NCBI GenBank assembly: GCA_001784725.1
Contig: MFRX01000006.1
Coordinates: 1-11,734 of the forward strand
From: Candidatus Moranbacteria bacterium RIFCSPHIGHO2_02_FULL_40_12b
GTDB taxonomy: Bacteria > Patescibacteriota > Minisyncoccia > Moranbacterales > 2-12-FULL-40-10
DNA length: 11,734 bases
Direction of reading: 5' to 3'
Numbering within the stretch: the stretch's first letter is position 1; each line of letters begins with the position of its first letter. The position numbers were made by a program, and so were the translations under genes. The notes under the pieces are model-generated. The model saw nothing but the letters and a program-made list of their open reading frames with translations, made no database searches and had not been told where the DNA came from. This document shows positions 1 through 4,995 of the stretch, piece by piece.

Positions 1-32
1 CAATTTTGCTGAACTCTTTATATGCGAATTAG

Positions 33-61
33 TTGATTATTGGTTTATTATAAGCTATAAT
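33..61 (+). promoter_or_regulatory. Sigma-70-type promoter for the Xer recombinase gene
   Basis: TTGATT (33-38) and TATAAT (56-61) are separated by 17 bases. Initiation near 68 would leave a leader of about 24 nt before the ATG at 92. No strong Shine-Dalgarno lies in that leader. The boxes are read directly; promoter activity is inferred. Confidence 0.6.
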
Positions 62-91
62 TTTGGTATAAACTTTAAATCACAAACGCTT

Positions 92-928
92 ATGAATGAA
101 AGTTATTATCCGAGTCAAGATCCAATCCTGAAATTAAAGCAGGAAATGAAGTTGCGAAAATTTAGCCAAAAAACCATAAAATCTTATCTATATTATATCA
201 CTGCTCTGTTGAAATACGCAAACAAAAACCCCAAGACCGTCAACACTGAAGATATACGCGGATATTTGGAGTATTTGGCGGATAAAAACTCTTCATCTTC
301 AACGCTAAACGGCGCCTATAGCGCCTTCAAGCTTTATTTTGAAAAAATCCTCTGCCGCCGGTTTTTTGCCAACATTCCCCGCGCCAAATCCGCGAAAAAA
401 CTGCCGGAAACACTTACCAAAGAAGAGGTGAAAAAAATCATGGGAACAATCCAAAATGTAAAACATAAATTATTACTCGGATTGATGTATTCTTCGGGAT
501 TGCGCGTTTCTGAAGTTGTAAATTGTAAGGTAAAGGATTTAAATTTTGAAGATAAAATGCTTTGCGTCCGCCAAGCAAAAGGCGCTAAAGACAGAATGAC
601 AATTCTTTCAGAAAAAATTGCGGTTGTTTTGCGAAAATATCTAAAAAACAAAGACGCTGATGATTATATTTTTGAAAGCGACAGAGGCGGTAAATTAACC
701 GAAAGAACTGTTCAAAAAGTTTTTTCCGACGCTCTTAAAAAATCCGGCATCAGAAGACCGGCTGCATGCCATAGTTTGCGGCATAGTTTTGCCACTCATC
801 TTTTAGAAGCCGGCACCAGTATTAGATATATCCAGGAACTTTTGGGGCATAAACGATTGGAAACCACTCAAATATACACCAAAGTCGCCAACAACAATTT
901 ACAAAACATAAAAAGTCCGCTAGACTAA
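92..928 (+). CDS. xerD: Tyrosine recombinase, XerC/XerD type
   Basis: This is a site-specific DNA recombinase of the lambda-integrase (tyrosine recombinase) family, 278 aa, close to the usual 290-300 aa of Xer proteins. The N-terminal SAM-like core-binding domain spans about residues 10-95 and the catalytic domain about 105-270. All catalytic positions are visible: R138 in GLRVSE, K163 in the AKGAKDR beta-hairpin, H227 and R230 in HSLRH, H253 in LLGH and the nucleophile Y262 in TQIYTKV. The short length, with no arm-binding domain or mobile-element surroundings, favours the housekeeping role of resolving chromosome dimers at dif with FtsK. A lone Xer acting as its own partner is common in reduced genomes, but whether a second one exists elsewhere cannot be seen here, so XerC versus XerD is not certain. 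It starts at the first ATG after a good promoter, with no strong Shine-Dalgarno. An integrase of a decayed element is a weaker alternative. Confidence 0.93.
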   Translation: MNESYYPSQDPILKLKQEMKLRKFSQKTIKSYLYYITALLKYANKNPKTVNTEDIRGYLEYLADKNSSSSTLNGAYSAFKLYFEKILCRRFFANIPRAKSAKKLPETLTKEEVKKIMGTIQNVKHKLLLGLMYSSGLRVSEVVNCKVKDLNFEDKMLCVRQAKGAKDRMTILSEKIAVVLRKYLKNKDADDYIFESDRGGKLTERTVQKVFSDALKKSGIRRPAACHSLRHSFATHLLEAGTSIRYIQELLGHKRLETTQIYTKVANNNLQNIKSPLD

Positions 929-934
929 AAACTC

Positions 935-997
935 GCGAATATTGAGCTAATGAAAAGCGAATAGGAGCAAATTTGCACGTATTAGCCAATAATTCGC
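935..997. repeat. Imperfect inverted repeat between xer and prfA
   Basis: Arm 935-951 (gcgaatattgagctaat) is an imperfect inverted copy of 981-997 (attagccaataattcgc). The words gcgaat and attagc recur several times in this 91-nt spacer and also at 25-32 before the recombinase gene. There is no clear promoter or T-run, so prfA may be read from the xer promoter. It looks like a short intergenic word-type repeat rather than a regulatory site. Confidence 0.45.
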
Positions 998-1019
998 TCT
1001 AAATTAGCAAGTAATTATT

Positions 1020-2081
1020 ATGAATAAACAACTTATTGACATTAAAAAAGAATACGAAGACATCCAAAAGCAACTCGGCTCCCCCGGGGTGGTTTTTGAC
1101 GCCAAAAAAATGGCTGAACTAGGTAAAAGGCAGGCGGAACTTTTTGATATCATTAAAGTCATGAGCGATCTGGAAAAAGTGGAAAAAGAAATGAAAGATA
1201 ACGCCCAGATTATCAACACCGAAAAAGACGCGGAACTGAAACAGATGGCCATGGACGAAAATATAAAACTTTCGGAAAAAAAATCGCGACTGGAAAAGGA
1301 ATTGGAAAAATCATTAATTCCCAAAGACCCGAACGACGGCAAAAACATCATTGTGGAAATCCGCGCCGGCGCGGGCGGAGACGAGTCGGCGCTTTTCGCC
1401 GCCGAACTTTTTCGGATGTATTCCCGCTACGCTGAAAGGAACGACTGGAAGGTATCCATTATGAATTCCAACCGCATCGGCATCGGGGGATTTAAGGAAA
1501 TTATTTTTGAAATCACCGGGGCTAATGTATTCGGAAAAATGAAATATGAGTCCGGCGTTCATCGGGTCCAAAGGGTGCCCGAAACGGAAAAAGTGGGAAG
1601 AGTCCACACTTCAACCGTCACTGTTGCCGTTCTTCCTGAAGCGGAAGAAATTGAGTTCAAAATCGACCCGAAAGACATCCGCATTGATACCTTCTGTTCA
1701 TCCGGACCAGGCGGCCAGTCAGTCAACACCACTAAAAGCGCCGTGCGCATTACTTACCTCCCGACGGGTATGATTGTTTCCTGCCAGGATGAAAAATCGC
1801 AGATAAAAAACAGGGAAAAAGCGATGAAGGTCTTGCGCTCGCGCCTTCTGCAAATGGAAGAGGAAAAAAAAGCCAAGGAACTGGGGGACGCCAGAAAATC
1901 CCAAATTGGCACCGGCGACCGGAGCGAAAAAATCCGGACTTATAATTTCCCGCAGGACCGCATCACTGACCATAGGATAAAAAAATCATGGAGTAATATA
2001 AAAAATATTCTAGAAGGAAATGTTGATGAGATTATAAAATCTTTGCAGGAAGAAGACAGAAAACTCAAACTCAAAACATAA
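1020..2081 (+). CDS. prfA: Peptide chain release factor 1
   Basis: RF1 reads UAA and UAG in the ribosomal A site and triggers peptidyl-tRNA hydrolysis. The protein has 353 aa, the usual length for the family. The helical N-terminal domain covers about residues 1-100. It is followed by the anchoring stretch around VEIRAGAGGDESALFAAEL. The codon-recognition tripeptide PET is at 187-189 in HRVQRVPETE, which marks RF1 rather than RF2 (which has SPF). The catalytic GGQ is at 231-233 in SSGPGGQSVNTT. The C-terminal part keeps the RSEKIRTYNFPQDRITDHR signature. It lies 91 nt after the xer gene and about 100 nt before prmC, whose product methylates the GGQ glutamine, so the pair is a functional unit. 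No Shine-Dalgarno precedes the ATG. The last residues (KLKLKT) come from a low-complexity repeat that leads into the next spacer. Confidence 0.98.
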   Translation: MNKQLIDIKKEYEDIQKQLGSPGVVFDAKKMAELGKRQAELFDIIKVMSDLEKVEKEMKDNAQIINTEKDAELKQMAMDENIKLSEKKSRLEKELEKSLIPKDPNDGKNIIVEIRAGAGGDESALFAAELFRMYSRYAERNDWKVSIMNSNRIGIGGFKEIIFEITGANVFGKMKYESGVHRVQRVPETEKVGRVHTSTVTVAVLPEAEEIEFKIDPKDIRIDTFCSSGPGGQSVNTTKSAVRITYLPTGMIVSCQDEKSQIKNREKAMKVLRSRLLQMEEEKKAKELGDARKSQIGTGDRSEKIRTYNFPQDRITDHRIKKSWSNIKNILEGNVDEIIKSLQEEDRKLKLKT

Positions 2082-2177
2082 AGCGCAAAGCGCAAAATTA
2101 CAGCTTAAAACTAAAAAGTAGTTAATAAAAGTTTTGAATTTTACGTTGTGGTTTTGCGCTTTTAGTTTTGCGCTTTA
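2080..2177. repeat. Inverted repeat filling the prfA-prmC spacer
   Basis: The left part (2080-2097, aaagcgcaaagcgcaaaa) overlaps the prfA stop codon. It is answered by the right part at about 2151-2177, which carries ttttgcgctttt followed by agttttgcgcttta. The arms could form an imperfect hairpin in the mRNA. There is no T-run or Shine-Dalgarno. The composition matches the word-like spacers elsewhere in the window, so I class it as a small palindromic repeat; attenuation of prmC is possible but unproven. Confidence 0.55.
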
Positions 2178-2184
2178 AATTATT

Positions 2185-3060
2185 ATGCGTATCAGAGACC
2201 TTTTCATAAAATATTCCTCCAAAATAGATCTTTTAGATTTTGAATTAATAGTTGCTCACACAATTAATAAGTCCCGCGAGTTTGTTTTAGCTTATCCAGA
2301 ATATAAAATATCGAAATTTAAAATTGAAAATTTAAAATTGAAAATTTCCCGCAGAATGCGGGGCGAGCCCTTAGCGTATATTTTGGGCCACAAGGAATTT
2401 TATGGGCTGGATTTTAAGGTTAATGAAAATACGCTCATTCCCCGCCCGGAAACGGAAATTCTTGCAGAGCTGGCTCTGCAAGAACTAGCAACTAACAACT
2501 TACAACCCATAACTATTATCGATATTGGAACAGGTTCCGGAAATATAATAATATCCTTAGCGAAAAATTCAAAAAGTTGTCGGTTGTCGGTTGTCGGTTG
2601 TAAGTTGTTCGGGGTTGATATTTCAGATGAAGCGCTAAAAATCGCAAAATATAATGCCAAGAAACATAAGGTTGTCAAAAAAATAAAATTCCTCAAAGGC
2701 AACTTTCTTAATCCAATTATTAAAAATACTAAATACCAGATACCAGATGCTAAATATGTAATTCTGGCAAATCTTCCCTATCTCTCCGAAAAAATATACG
2801 GCTCTGCCTCTCGCGAAGTCAAGCGCGAACCTAAATCCGCTCTATTGAGCGCCGAAGAAGGATTGTCTCATTATAAAAAATTATTCGCACAAATAAAAAA
2901 GTTGTCGGTTGTAGGTTGCAAGTTGTTAGTTTTAATAGAGATCAGCCCTGAACAAAAAAATAGAATTACAAAGTTGATTAAAACATTATTTTCAGGCGCA
3001 AAAATCCGTTTTTTTAAGGATTTAGCCGGAAAATGGCGGATTTGCAAGATAACGCTCTGA
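2185..3060 (+). CDS. prmC: Release factor glutamine N5-methyltransferase
   Basis: PrmC uses S-adenosylmethionine to methylate the glutamine of the GGQ motif of release factors; prfA is the gene just upstream. The protein has 291 aa. A helical N-terminal domain covers about 1-75, with the conserved EPLAYILGHKEFYGLDFKV stretch and the LIPRPETEIL motif at about 84-93. The methyltransferase fold follows, with the SAM loop DIGTGSGN (113-120) and the acidic residue D145 in FGVDIS. The substrate-binding motif is NLPY at 196-199 instead of the canonical NPPY; the Asn and Pro-Tyr that grip the glutamine are kept. Compared with E. coli PrmC as I remember it, extra residues sit in loops (SKSCRLSVVGCKL, NTKYQIPDAKY, KKLSVVGCKLL, NNLQP, KFKIENLKLKI), and each is encoded by a short repeat word. 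The ATG is the first in frame; no Shine-Dalgarno is visible. Confidence 0.95.
   Translation: MRIRDLFIKYSSKIDLLDFELIVAHTINKSREFVLAYPEYKISKFKIENLKLKISRRMRGEPLAYILGHKEFYGLDFKVNENTLIPRPETEILAELALQELATNNLQPITIIDIGTGSGNIIISLAKNSKSCRLSVVGCKLFGVDISDEALKIAKYNAKKHKVVKKIKFLKGNFLNPIIKNTKYQIPDAKYVILANLPYLSEKIYGSASREVKREPKSALLSAEEGLSHYKKLFAQIKKLSVVGCKLLVLIEISPEQKNRITKLIKTLFSGAKIRFFKDLAGKWRICKITL
2314..2347 (+). repeat. AT-rich 14-bp tandem repeat inside prmC
   Basis: Two copies and a part copy of the unit aaaatttaaaattg are read in frame as KFKIENLKLKI (residues 45-55) in the helical N-terminal domain. Similar A/T words fill the intergenic block at 3376-3525, which suggests the same kind of repeat was tolerated inside the gene. 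Confidence 0.6.
2571..2609 (+). repeat. 7-bp tandem repeat (gttgtcg) inside prmC
   Basis: Three gttgtcg units are followed by variant units (gttgtaa, gttgttc). They encode the SCRLSVVGCKL segment between the SAM loop and the acidic strand-2 residue. A second direct copy lies at 2896-2928 and encodes KKLSVVGCKLL. An inverted copy (caactaacaacttacaaccc, about 2489-2508) encodes ATNNLQP before strand 1. All three preserve the reading frame. Confidence 0.75.
2896..2928 (+). repeat. Second copy of the gttgtcg-type repeat in prmC
   Basis: The copy shares the run aaaaagttgtcggttgta with 2571-2601 apart from the number of 7-bp units, and both then run into aagttgtt. It is read in the same frame, giving the shared peptide LSVVGCKL. 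It sits in the loop before a late beta-strand of the methyltransferase. Confidence 0.7.
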
Positions 3061-3064
3061 AAAG

Positions 3065-3125
3065 CCAAAATCCCTCCGCATGCGAGGGATTTTGGTTATG
3101 TTATTTTAACTCATTGAGTTAAAAT
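3065..3125. terminator. Double hairpin between prmC and the convergent micro-gene
   Basis: The first hairpin is perfect: CCAAAATCCCTC (3065-3076), a 7-nt loop, then GAGGGATTTTGG (3084-3095), with T-rich sequence after it on the + strand. The second is ATTTTAACTCA (3103-3113) and TGAGTTAAAAT (3115-3125). It begins five nt after the prmC stop and lies just beyond the end of the minus-strand micro-gene, so it probably terminates transcription from both sides. The U-tracts are short, so efficiency is uncertain. Confidence 0.7.
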
Positions 3126-3143
3126 CAAAGTATTCAAAGAAAA

Positions 3144-3188
3144 CTATATTCTCTTTTTTCCTTTCTTGGTTTTCTTTTTCTTTGCCAT
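3144..3188 (-). CDS. Probable micro-gene for a 14-aa lysine-rich peptide
   Basis: On the minus strand, ATG at 3188-3186 opens a reading frame for MAKKKKTKKGKKRI, ending in TAG at 3146-3144. Nine of 14 residues are Lys or Arg. The start is chosen because AAAGGATGGTGAT lies just upstream, ending four nt before the ATG. This is an almost complete match to the 16S anti-Shine-Dalgarno complement with one inserted T, and it is the strongest ribosome binding site in the window. A promoter (3320-3347) lies about 125 nt upstream and a hairpin pair lies just downstream, so it forms a complete transcription unit. The frame stays open upstream to a TAA at 3287, giving acceptable-looking protein sequence (SREKFRENLENK, ALAEKIER). 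A longer 43-aa product starting at ATA 3275 (with AAAAGG five nt before) or from TTG 3248 is therefore possible. Function is unknown; a nucleic-acid-binding or ribosome-associated peptide would fit the charge. Confidence 0.5.
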   Translation of the reverse strand: MAKKKKTKKGKKRI

Positions 3189-3250
3189 TGTAATCACCAT
3201 CCTTTCTATTTTTTCCGCTAACGCGGAGTTGTTGTTTTTGTTTTCCAAGT

Positions 3251-3270
3251 TCTCGCGAAATTTTTCGCGA
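3251..3270. repeat. Short perfect hairpin in the micro-gene leader
   Basis: TCGCGAAA (3253-3260) and TTTCGCGA (3263-3270) form an 8-bp perfect inverted repeat with a 2-nt centre. A second small hairpin, formed by a TCCGC and a GCGGA arm around a 4-nt loop, lies at about 3216-3229. Both fall in the transcribed region between the promoter at 3320-3347 and the strong ribosome binding site of the lysine-rich micro-gene. Confidence 0.5.
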
Positions 3271-3319
3271 CTTATTTCGACCTTTTAAAAAATTTTCCCC
3301 GAGAAATTCTTCTGACTTA

Positions 3320-3347
3320 ATTATACACCTTATATTTTTTTTTGCAA
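3320..3347 (-). promoter_or_regulatory. Minus-strand sigma-70 promoter for the lysine-rich micro-gene
   Basis: On the minus strand TTGCAA (3347-3342) and a perfect TATAAT (3325-3320) are 16 bases apart. Initiation is expected near 3313. It points at the lysine-rich frame and at nothing else on this strand before the double hairpin, which supports expression of that small gene. Confidence 0.65.
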
Positions 3348-3357
3348 TACAGAAAAG

Positions 3358-3366
3358 TTATCCACA
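3358..3366 (+). promoter_or_regulatory. Exact DnaA-box sequence
   Basis: TTATCCACA is identical to the strict bacterial DnaA-box consensus. It is a single copy, about 10 nt upstream of the -35 box of the minus-strand promoter and next to an AT-rich block. I found no cluster of boxes and no dnaA, dnaN or rpmH nearby, so origin function is not supported; DnaA-linked control of the adjacent promoter or chance are the alternatives. Confidence 0.3.
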
Positions 3367-3375
3367 GGGTAATAA

Positions 3376-3525
3376 AAATTAAAATGCAAAATGACAGATT
3401 AAAATCTAAAATTTAAAAAATTACTTACATTAATTTTGTAAAAAATTTTATTCCCAATTATATCGGCCAGAGATTTATTTTAATTTTTTTACATTTTTAT
3501 TTTTACCTCATAATTTTGATTTTGC
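3376..3525. repeat. AT-rich non-coding block with a long imperfect inverted repeat
   Basis: No convincing gene is seen here. Words such as aaaatgcaaaatgacag and taaaatctaaaattt on the left (about 3376-3421) reappear in inverted and diverged form on the right (about 3480-3525, ending taattttgattttgca). The arms are imperfect and low in complexity, so this may be a decayed small palindromic element or simply AT-rich spacer. Confidence 0.4.
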
Positions 3526-3565
3526 AGGGCGTTAAATTACGCCAAAAAAAGACCGTTTTGTCTAG

Positions 3566-3594
3566 TTGACGCGGAAAGTTATGCCAGTTAAAAT
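3566..3594 (+). promoter_or_regulatory. Consensus-like promoter for the structured leader
   Basis: TTGACG (3566-3571) and TAAAAT (3589-3594) match five of six consensus bases each and are 17 bases apart. Transcription should start near 3600-3602, at the 5' edge of the closing helix of the predicted RNA structure. Confidence 0.65.
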
Positions 3595-3599
3595 TATAA

Positions 3600-3790
3600 G
3601 ACAATGTATTCTCTCAGGTCGAAATGAGATCCGGTACCATTCGGTCAGCGGCTATAGGAGGACCAGCCAGCGAATCGGTATGTGAAGAATTAGCCCGCCT
3701 GCCAGCGCCTTGAGCGCGGCGATTGGCGGGCAGGCTTCAACGCAAGCTGTACTTTAATAATTAAACCCCTGTTATTTCAGGGAAACTAGA
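3600..3790 (+). ncRNA. Structured leader RNA of unknown family
   Basis: About 200 nt lie between the promoter and the start of the next gene and contain no reading frame. By hand I find an outer closing helix, AAGACA (3598-3603) with TGTACTT near 3749-3755 (one bulge). Inside it, ATTCT (3608-3612) pairs with AGAAT (3686-3690). A hairpin CTCA/TGAG (3613-3616 with 3625-3628) has the loop GGTCGAAA. The helix TACC-ATTCG (3635-3643) pairs with CGAAT-c-GGTA (3671-3680). Within that helix GTC/GAC (3644-3646 with 3661-3663) and GGCT/AGCC (3650-3653 with 3665-3668) interleave, giving either a pseudoknot or two exclusive states. An AGGAGG (3656-3661) lies in this core. A GC-rich hairpin and a CCCTG/CAGGG hairpin follow, neither with a U-tract, so this reads as a 5' leader. 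I do not recognise it as any common riboswitch, SRP, 6S, RNase P or tmRNA. Confidence 0.5.
3692..3736. repeat. GC-rich REP-like hairpin in the leader
   Basis: AGCCCGCCTGCCA (3692-3704) pairs with TGGCGGGCAGGCT (3724-3736) with one mismatch and one G-U. An inner CGCC/GGCG helix (3706-3709 with 3718-3721) sits inside. The GC content is far above the surroundings, and the form resembles dispersed palindromes of Patescibacteria genomes. It is not followed by a T-run, so it is unlikely to be a terminator. Confidence 0.6.
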
Positions 3791-3809
3791 AGGGACGGTG
3801 AATTTAAAT

Positions 3810-4418
3810 ATGGAAGAAGAAAAAAACGAGGAAGGTTCCACCGGAGGAATTAAGGAATGGTTTCAGGACAATCTGAGAATAATTATCAGTATCGTTATAG
3901 TTATAGTTATAGCGGGAGGAATTTATTCTTACTCCAAGAGAACCCAAGCGCCAGTTTCAGATGAAGGAATTAAGGAAGAGCAAGCCGCAGGAGAAGAAGC
4001 TACGGCTGAAGAATCCGGAACAATAACCCAAGAAGAAACTGGAGGGCAAGCCCAGAAAACAGAAGAAAAAACAGTTGCTCCAACAGAACAAGCCGCTTCA
4101 ACCGCCAGCAGCAAAGAAACGGAAGGATCATTCATTGTAATTGCGGGAAAAGGGAATGGCGTTACCCACTTGGCAAGAATGTCTTTGGCGAATTACCTGG
4201 AAAAGAATCCTGATTCCCAGCTGACTGCCGAACACAAGATTTACATAGAGGACTACCTAAGAAAAAAGGTTGGATTTAAAGGAAGGGTCTTCACGGGAAC
4301 TTCAGTGGAATTTTCTAAAAACTTAATTCAGGAGGCGATAGGAAAATCGAAGCAATTGAACGACAAACAACTGCAAAATCTTCATAAATACGCTGTCATG
4401 GTACCGTCGCTATCGTGA
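3810..4418 (+). CDS. Single-pass membrane protein with C-terminal domain of unknown function
   Basis: The product is about 202 aa from ATG 3810, or 206 aa from GTG 3798; AGGGA at 3791-3795 is too close to the GTG and rather far from the ATG, so the start is uncertain. Numbering from the GTG, a short charged N-terminus is followed by one strong transmembrane helix (about 27-45, IIISIVIVIVIAGGIY), coded partly by a gttata hexamer repeat. A Glu/Ala/Thr/Gln-rich linker follows (50-110), then a compact domain (112-206) beginning SFIVIAGKGNGVTHLAR. The layout fits a membrane-anchored protein with its folded domain outside the cell. The domain start faintly resembles a LysM-type opening, but I would not assign it. 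No enzyme motif is seen. It is the only gene behind the structured leader and ends before the GC-rich terminator. Confidence 0.8.
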   Translation: MEEEKNEEGSTGGIKEWFQDNLRIIISIVIVIVIAGGIYSYSKRTQAPVSDEGIKEEQAAGEEATAEESGTITQEETGGQAQKTEEKTVAPTEQAASTASSKETEGSFIVIAGKGNGVTHLARMSLANYLEKNPDSQLTAEHKIYIEDYLRKKVGFKGRVFTGTSVEFSKNLIQEAIGKSKQLNDKQLQNLHKYAVMVPSLS

Positions 4419-4512
4419 AATAAGCGGAATTTAAACAAAAATAAAGTAAAATAAAAAATTCCACTGTTCTTTGTGAAAGTTCAAATTAACTGTCTAAACC
4501 AACTTCAAAATA

Positions 4513-4549
4513 ACAACCCCGCCTCCGAAAGAGGCGGGGTTGTGTTTTT
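4513..4549. terminator. Perfect GC-rich bidirectional terminator
   Basis: ACAACCCCGCCTC (4513-4525), loop CGAAA, GAGGCGGGGTTGT (4531-4543) forms 13 perfect pairs, followed by GTTTTT on the + strand. It lies between the stop of the + strand membrane-protein gene and the stop of the minus-strand DUF192 gene (4558), so it probably serves both; the minus-strand tail (TATTTTG) is a weaker U-tract. Confidence 0.9.
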
Positions 4550-4557
4550 AAAAAATA

Positions 4558-4995
4558 CTATTTTGAAAATAATACGCTGTCCCCTATTTTAAAATTTAAC
4601 TTTTCCGCCAGCCCGCCGTTAATTTCCAGGACCTTATCCGCGCTTGCGTCGGGAGAAATAATGCCCTGATATTCAGGCGTAATGTTTTTCGCGATGTGGG
4701 AAATTTTCCCGTCTGATATCCAAATAATATCAAGCGTAAATTTCATATTTTTCATCCAGAACGAATATTTTCCCGATTGGCCGAAAACAAAAAGCATTCC
4801 GCATGACCCGCATATTTCTTTCCTGCCGCCCAGTCCCCTGGTTTTTTCCTTCTCTGTGCCTGCTAATTCAACCGTGAATTTTTTTTCTTTTATCCGAACA
4901 TAGTTTTCCCTGCGGTCGCGATTTTTTTCCCCCGAGGAGAAAATGAACAAAACAAGTAAAATAAGGAATGGCAATAGATAAATTGCTTTTTTCAT
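4558..4995 (-). CDS. Membrane-anchored or secreted DUF192 family protein
   Basis: The product has 145 aa. The start at 4995 is chosen because its ATG overlaps the TGA of the upstream gene (ATGA) and gives a clean N-terminal signal or anchor, MKKAIYLLPFLILLVLFIFS. The longer open frame running up to 5160 only adds residues read out of frame inside the upstream gene. After a charged linker the DUF192 domain covers about 38-143. It has the family signatures TRGLGGRKEICGSCGMLFVF (52-71), FWMKNMKFTLDIIWI (79-93) and VLEINGGLAE (122-131). The family is a small beta-barrel found widely in bacteria and archaea, often exported, and has no settled function. Two cysteines (C62, C65) form a CGSC arrangement just before GMLFVF; a disulfide outside the membrane is possible. 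Translational coupling to the WecA-like transferase suggests a linked role at the cell surface, but this is inference. Confidence 0.92.
   Translation of the reverse strand: MKKAIYLLPFLILLVLFIFSSGEKNRDRRENYVRIKEKKFTVELAGTEKEKTRGLGGRKEICGSCGMLFVFGQSGKYSFWMKNMKFTLDIIWISDGKISHIAKNITPEYQGIISPDASADKVLEINGGLAEKLNFKIGDSVLFSK

Noticed and set aside
1..1019. dif site next to the Xer recombinase
   Set aside because: No 28-bp sequence resembling the paired half-sites with a 6-bp centre was found in the flanks of the gene.
1004..1351. Long antisense frames over prfA, and others over prmC, the GT2 gene and rmuC
   Set aside because: They are shadows of well-conserved genes on the other strand, with low-complexity or implausible protein sequence.
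2571..2928. CRISPR-like array in prmC
   Set aside because: The repeats are 7-bp tandem units or isolated copies within a coding sequence, with no regular spacers and no cas genes.
3358..3540. Replication origin
   Set aside because: Only one DnaA box was found, with no cluster and no dnaA, dnaN or rpmH nearby.
3679..3684. Minimal start-stop frame (ATGTGA) after the AGGAGG in the leader
   Set aside because: The distance from AGGAGG to ATG is about 18 nt, too long for normal initiation, and the region is better explained as folded RNA.
3600..3700. tRNA or tmRNA, because of a T-arm-like hairpin with a GGTCGAAA loop
   Set aside because: The loop has eight nt and not the TTCRANY pattern, and no acceptor stem, anticodon arm or tag frame can be built.
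3767..3782. Intrinsic terminator (CCCTG/CAGGG hairpin) ending the leader RNA before the membrane protein gene
   Set aside because: The stem has only five pairs and is followed by AAACTAG rather than a T-run.
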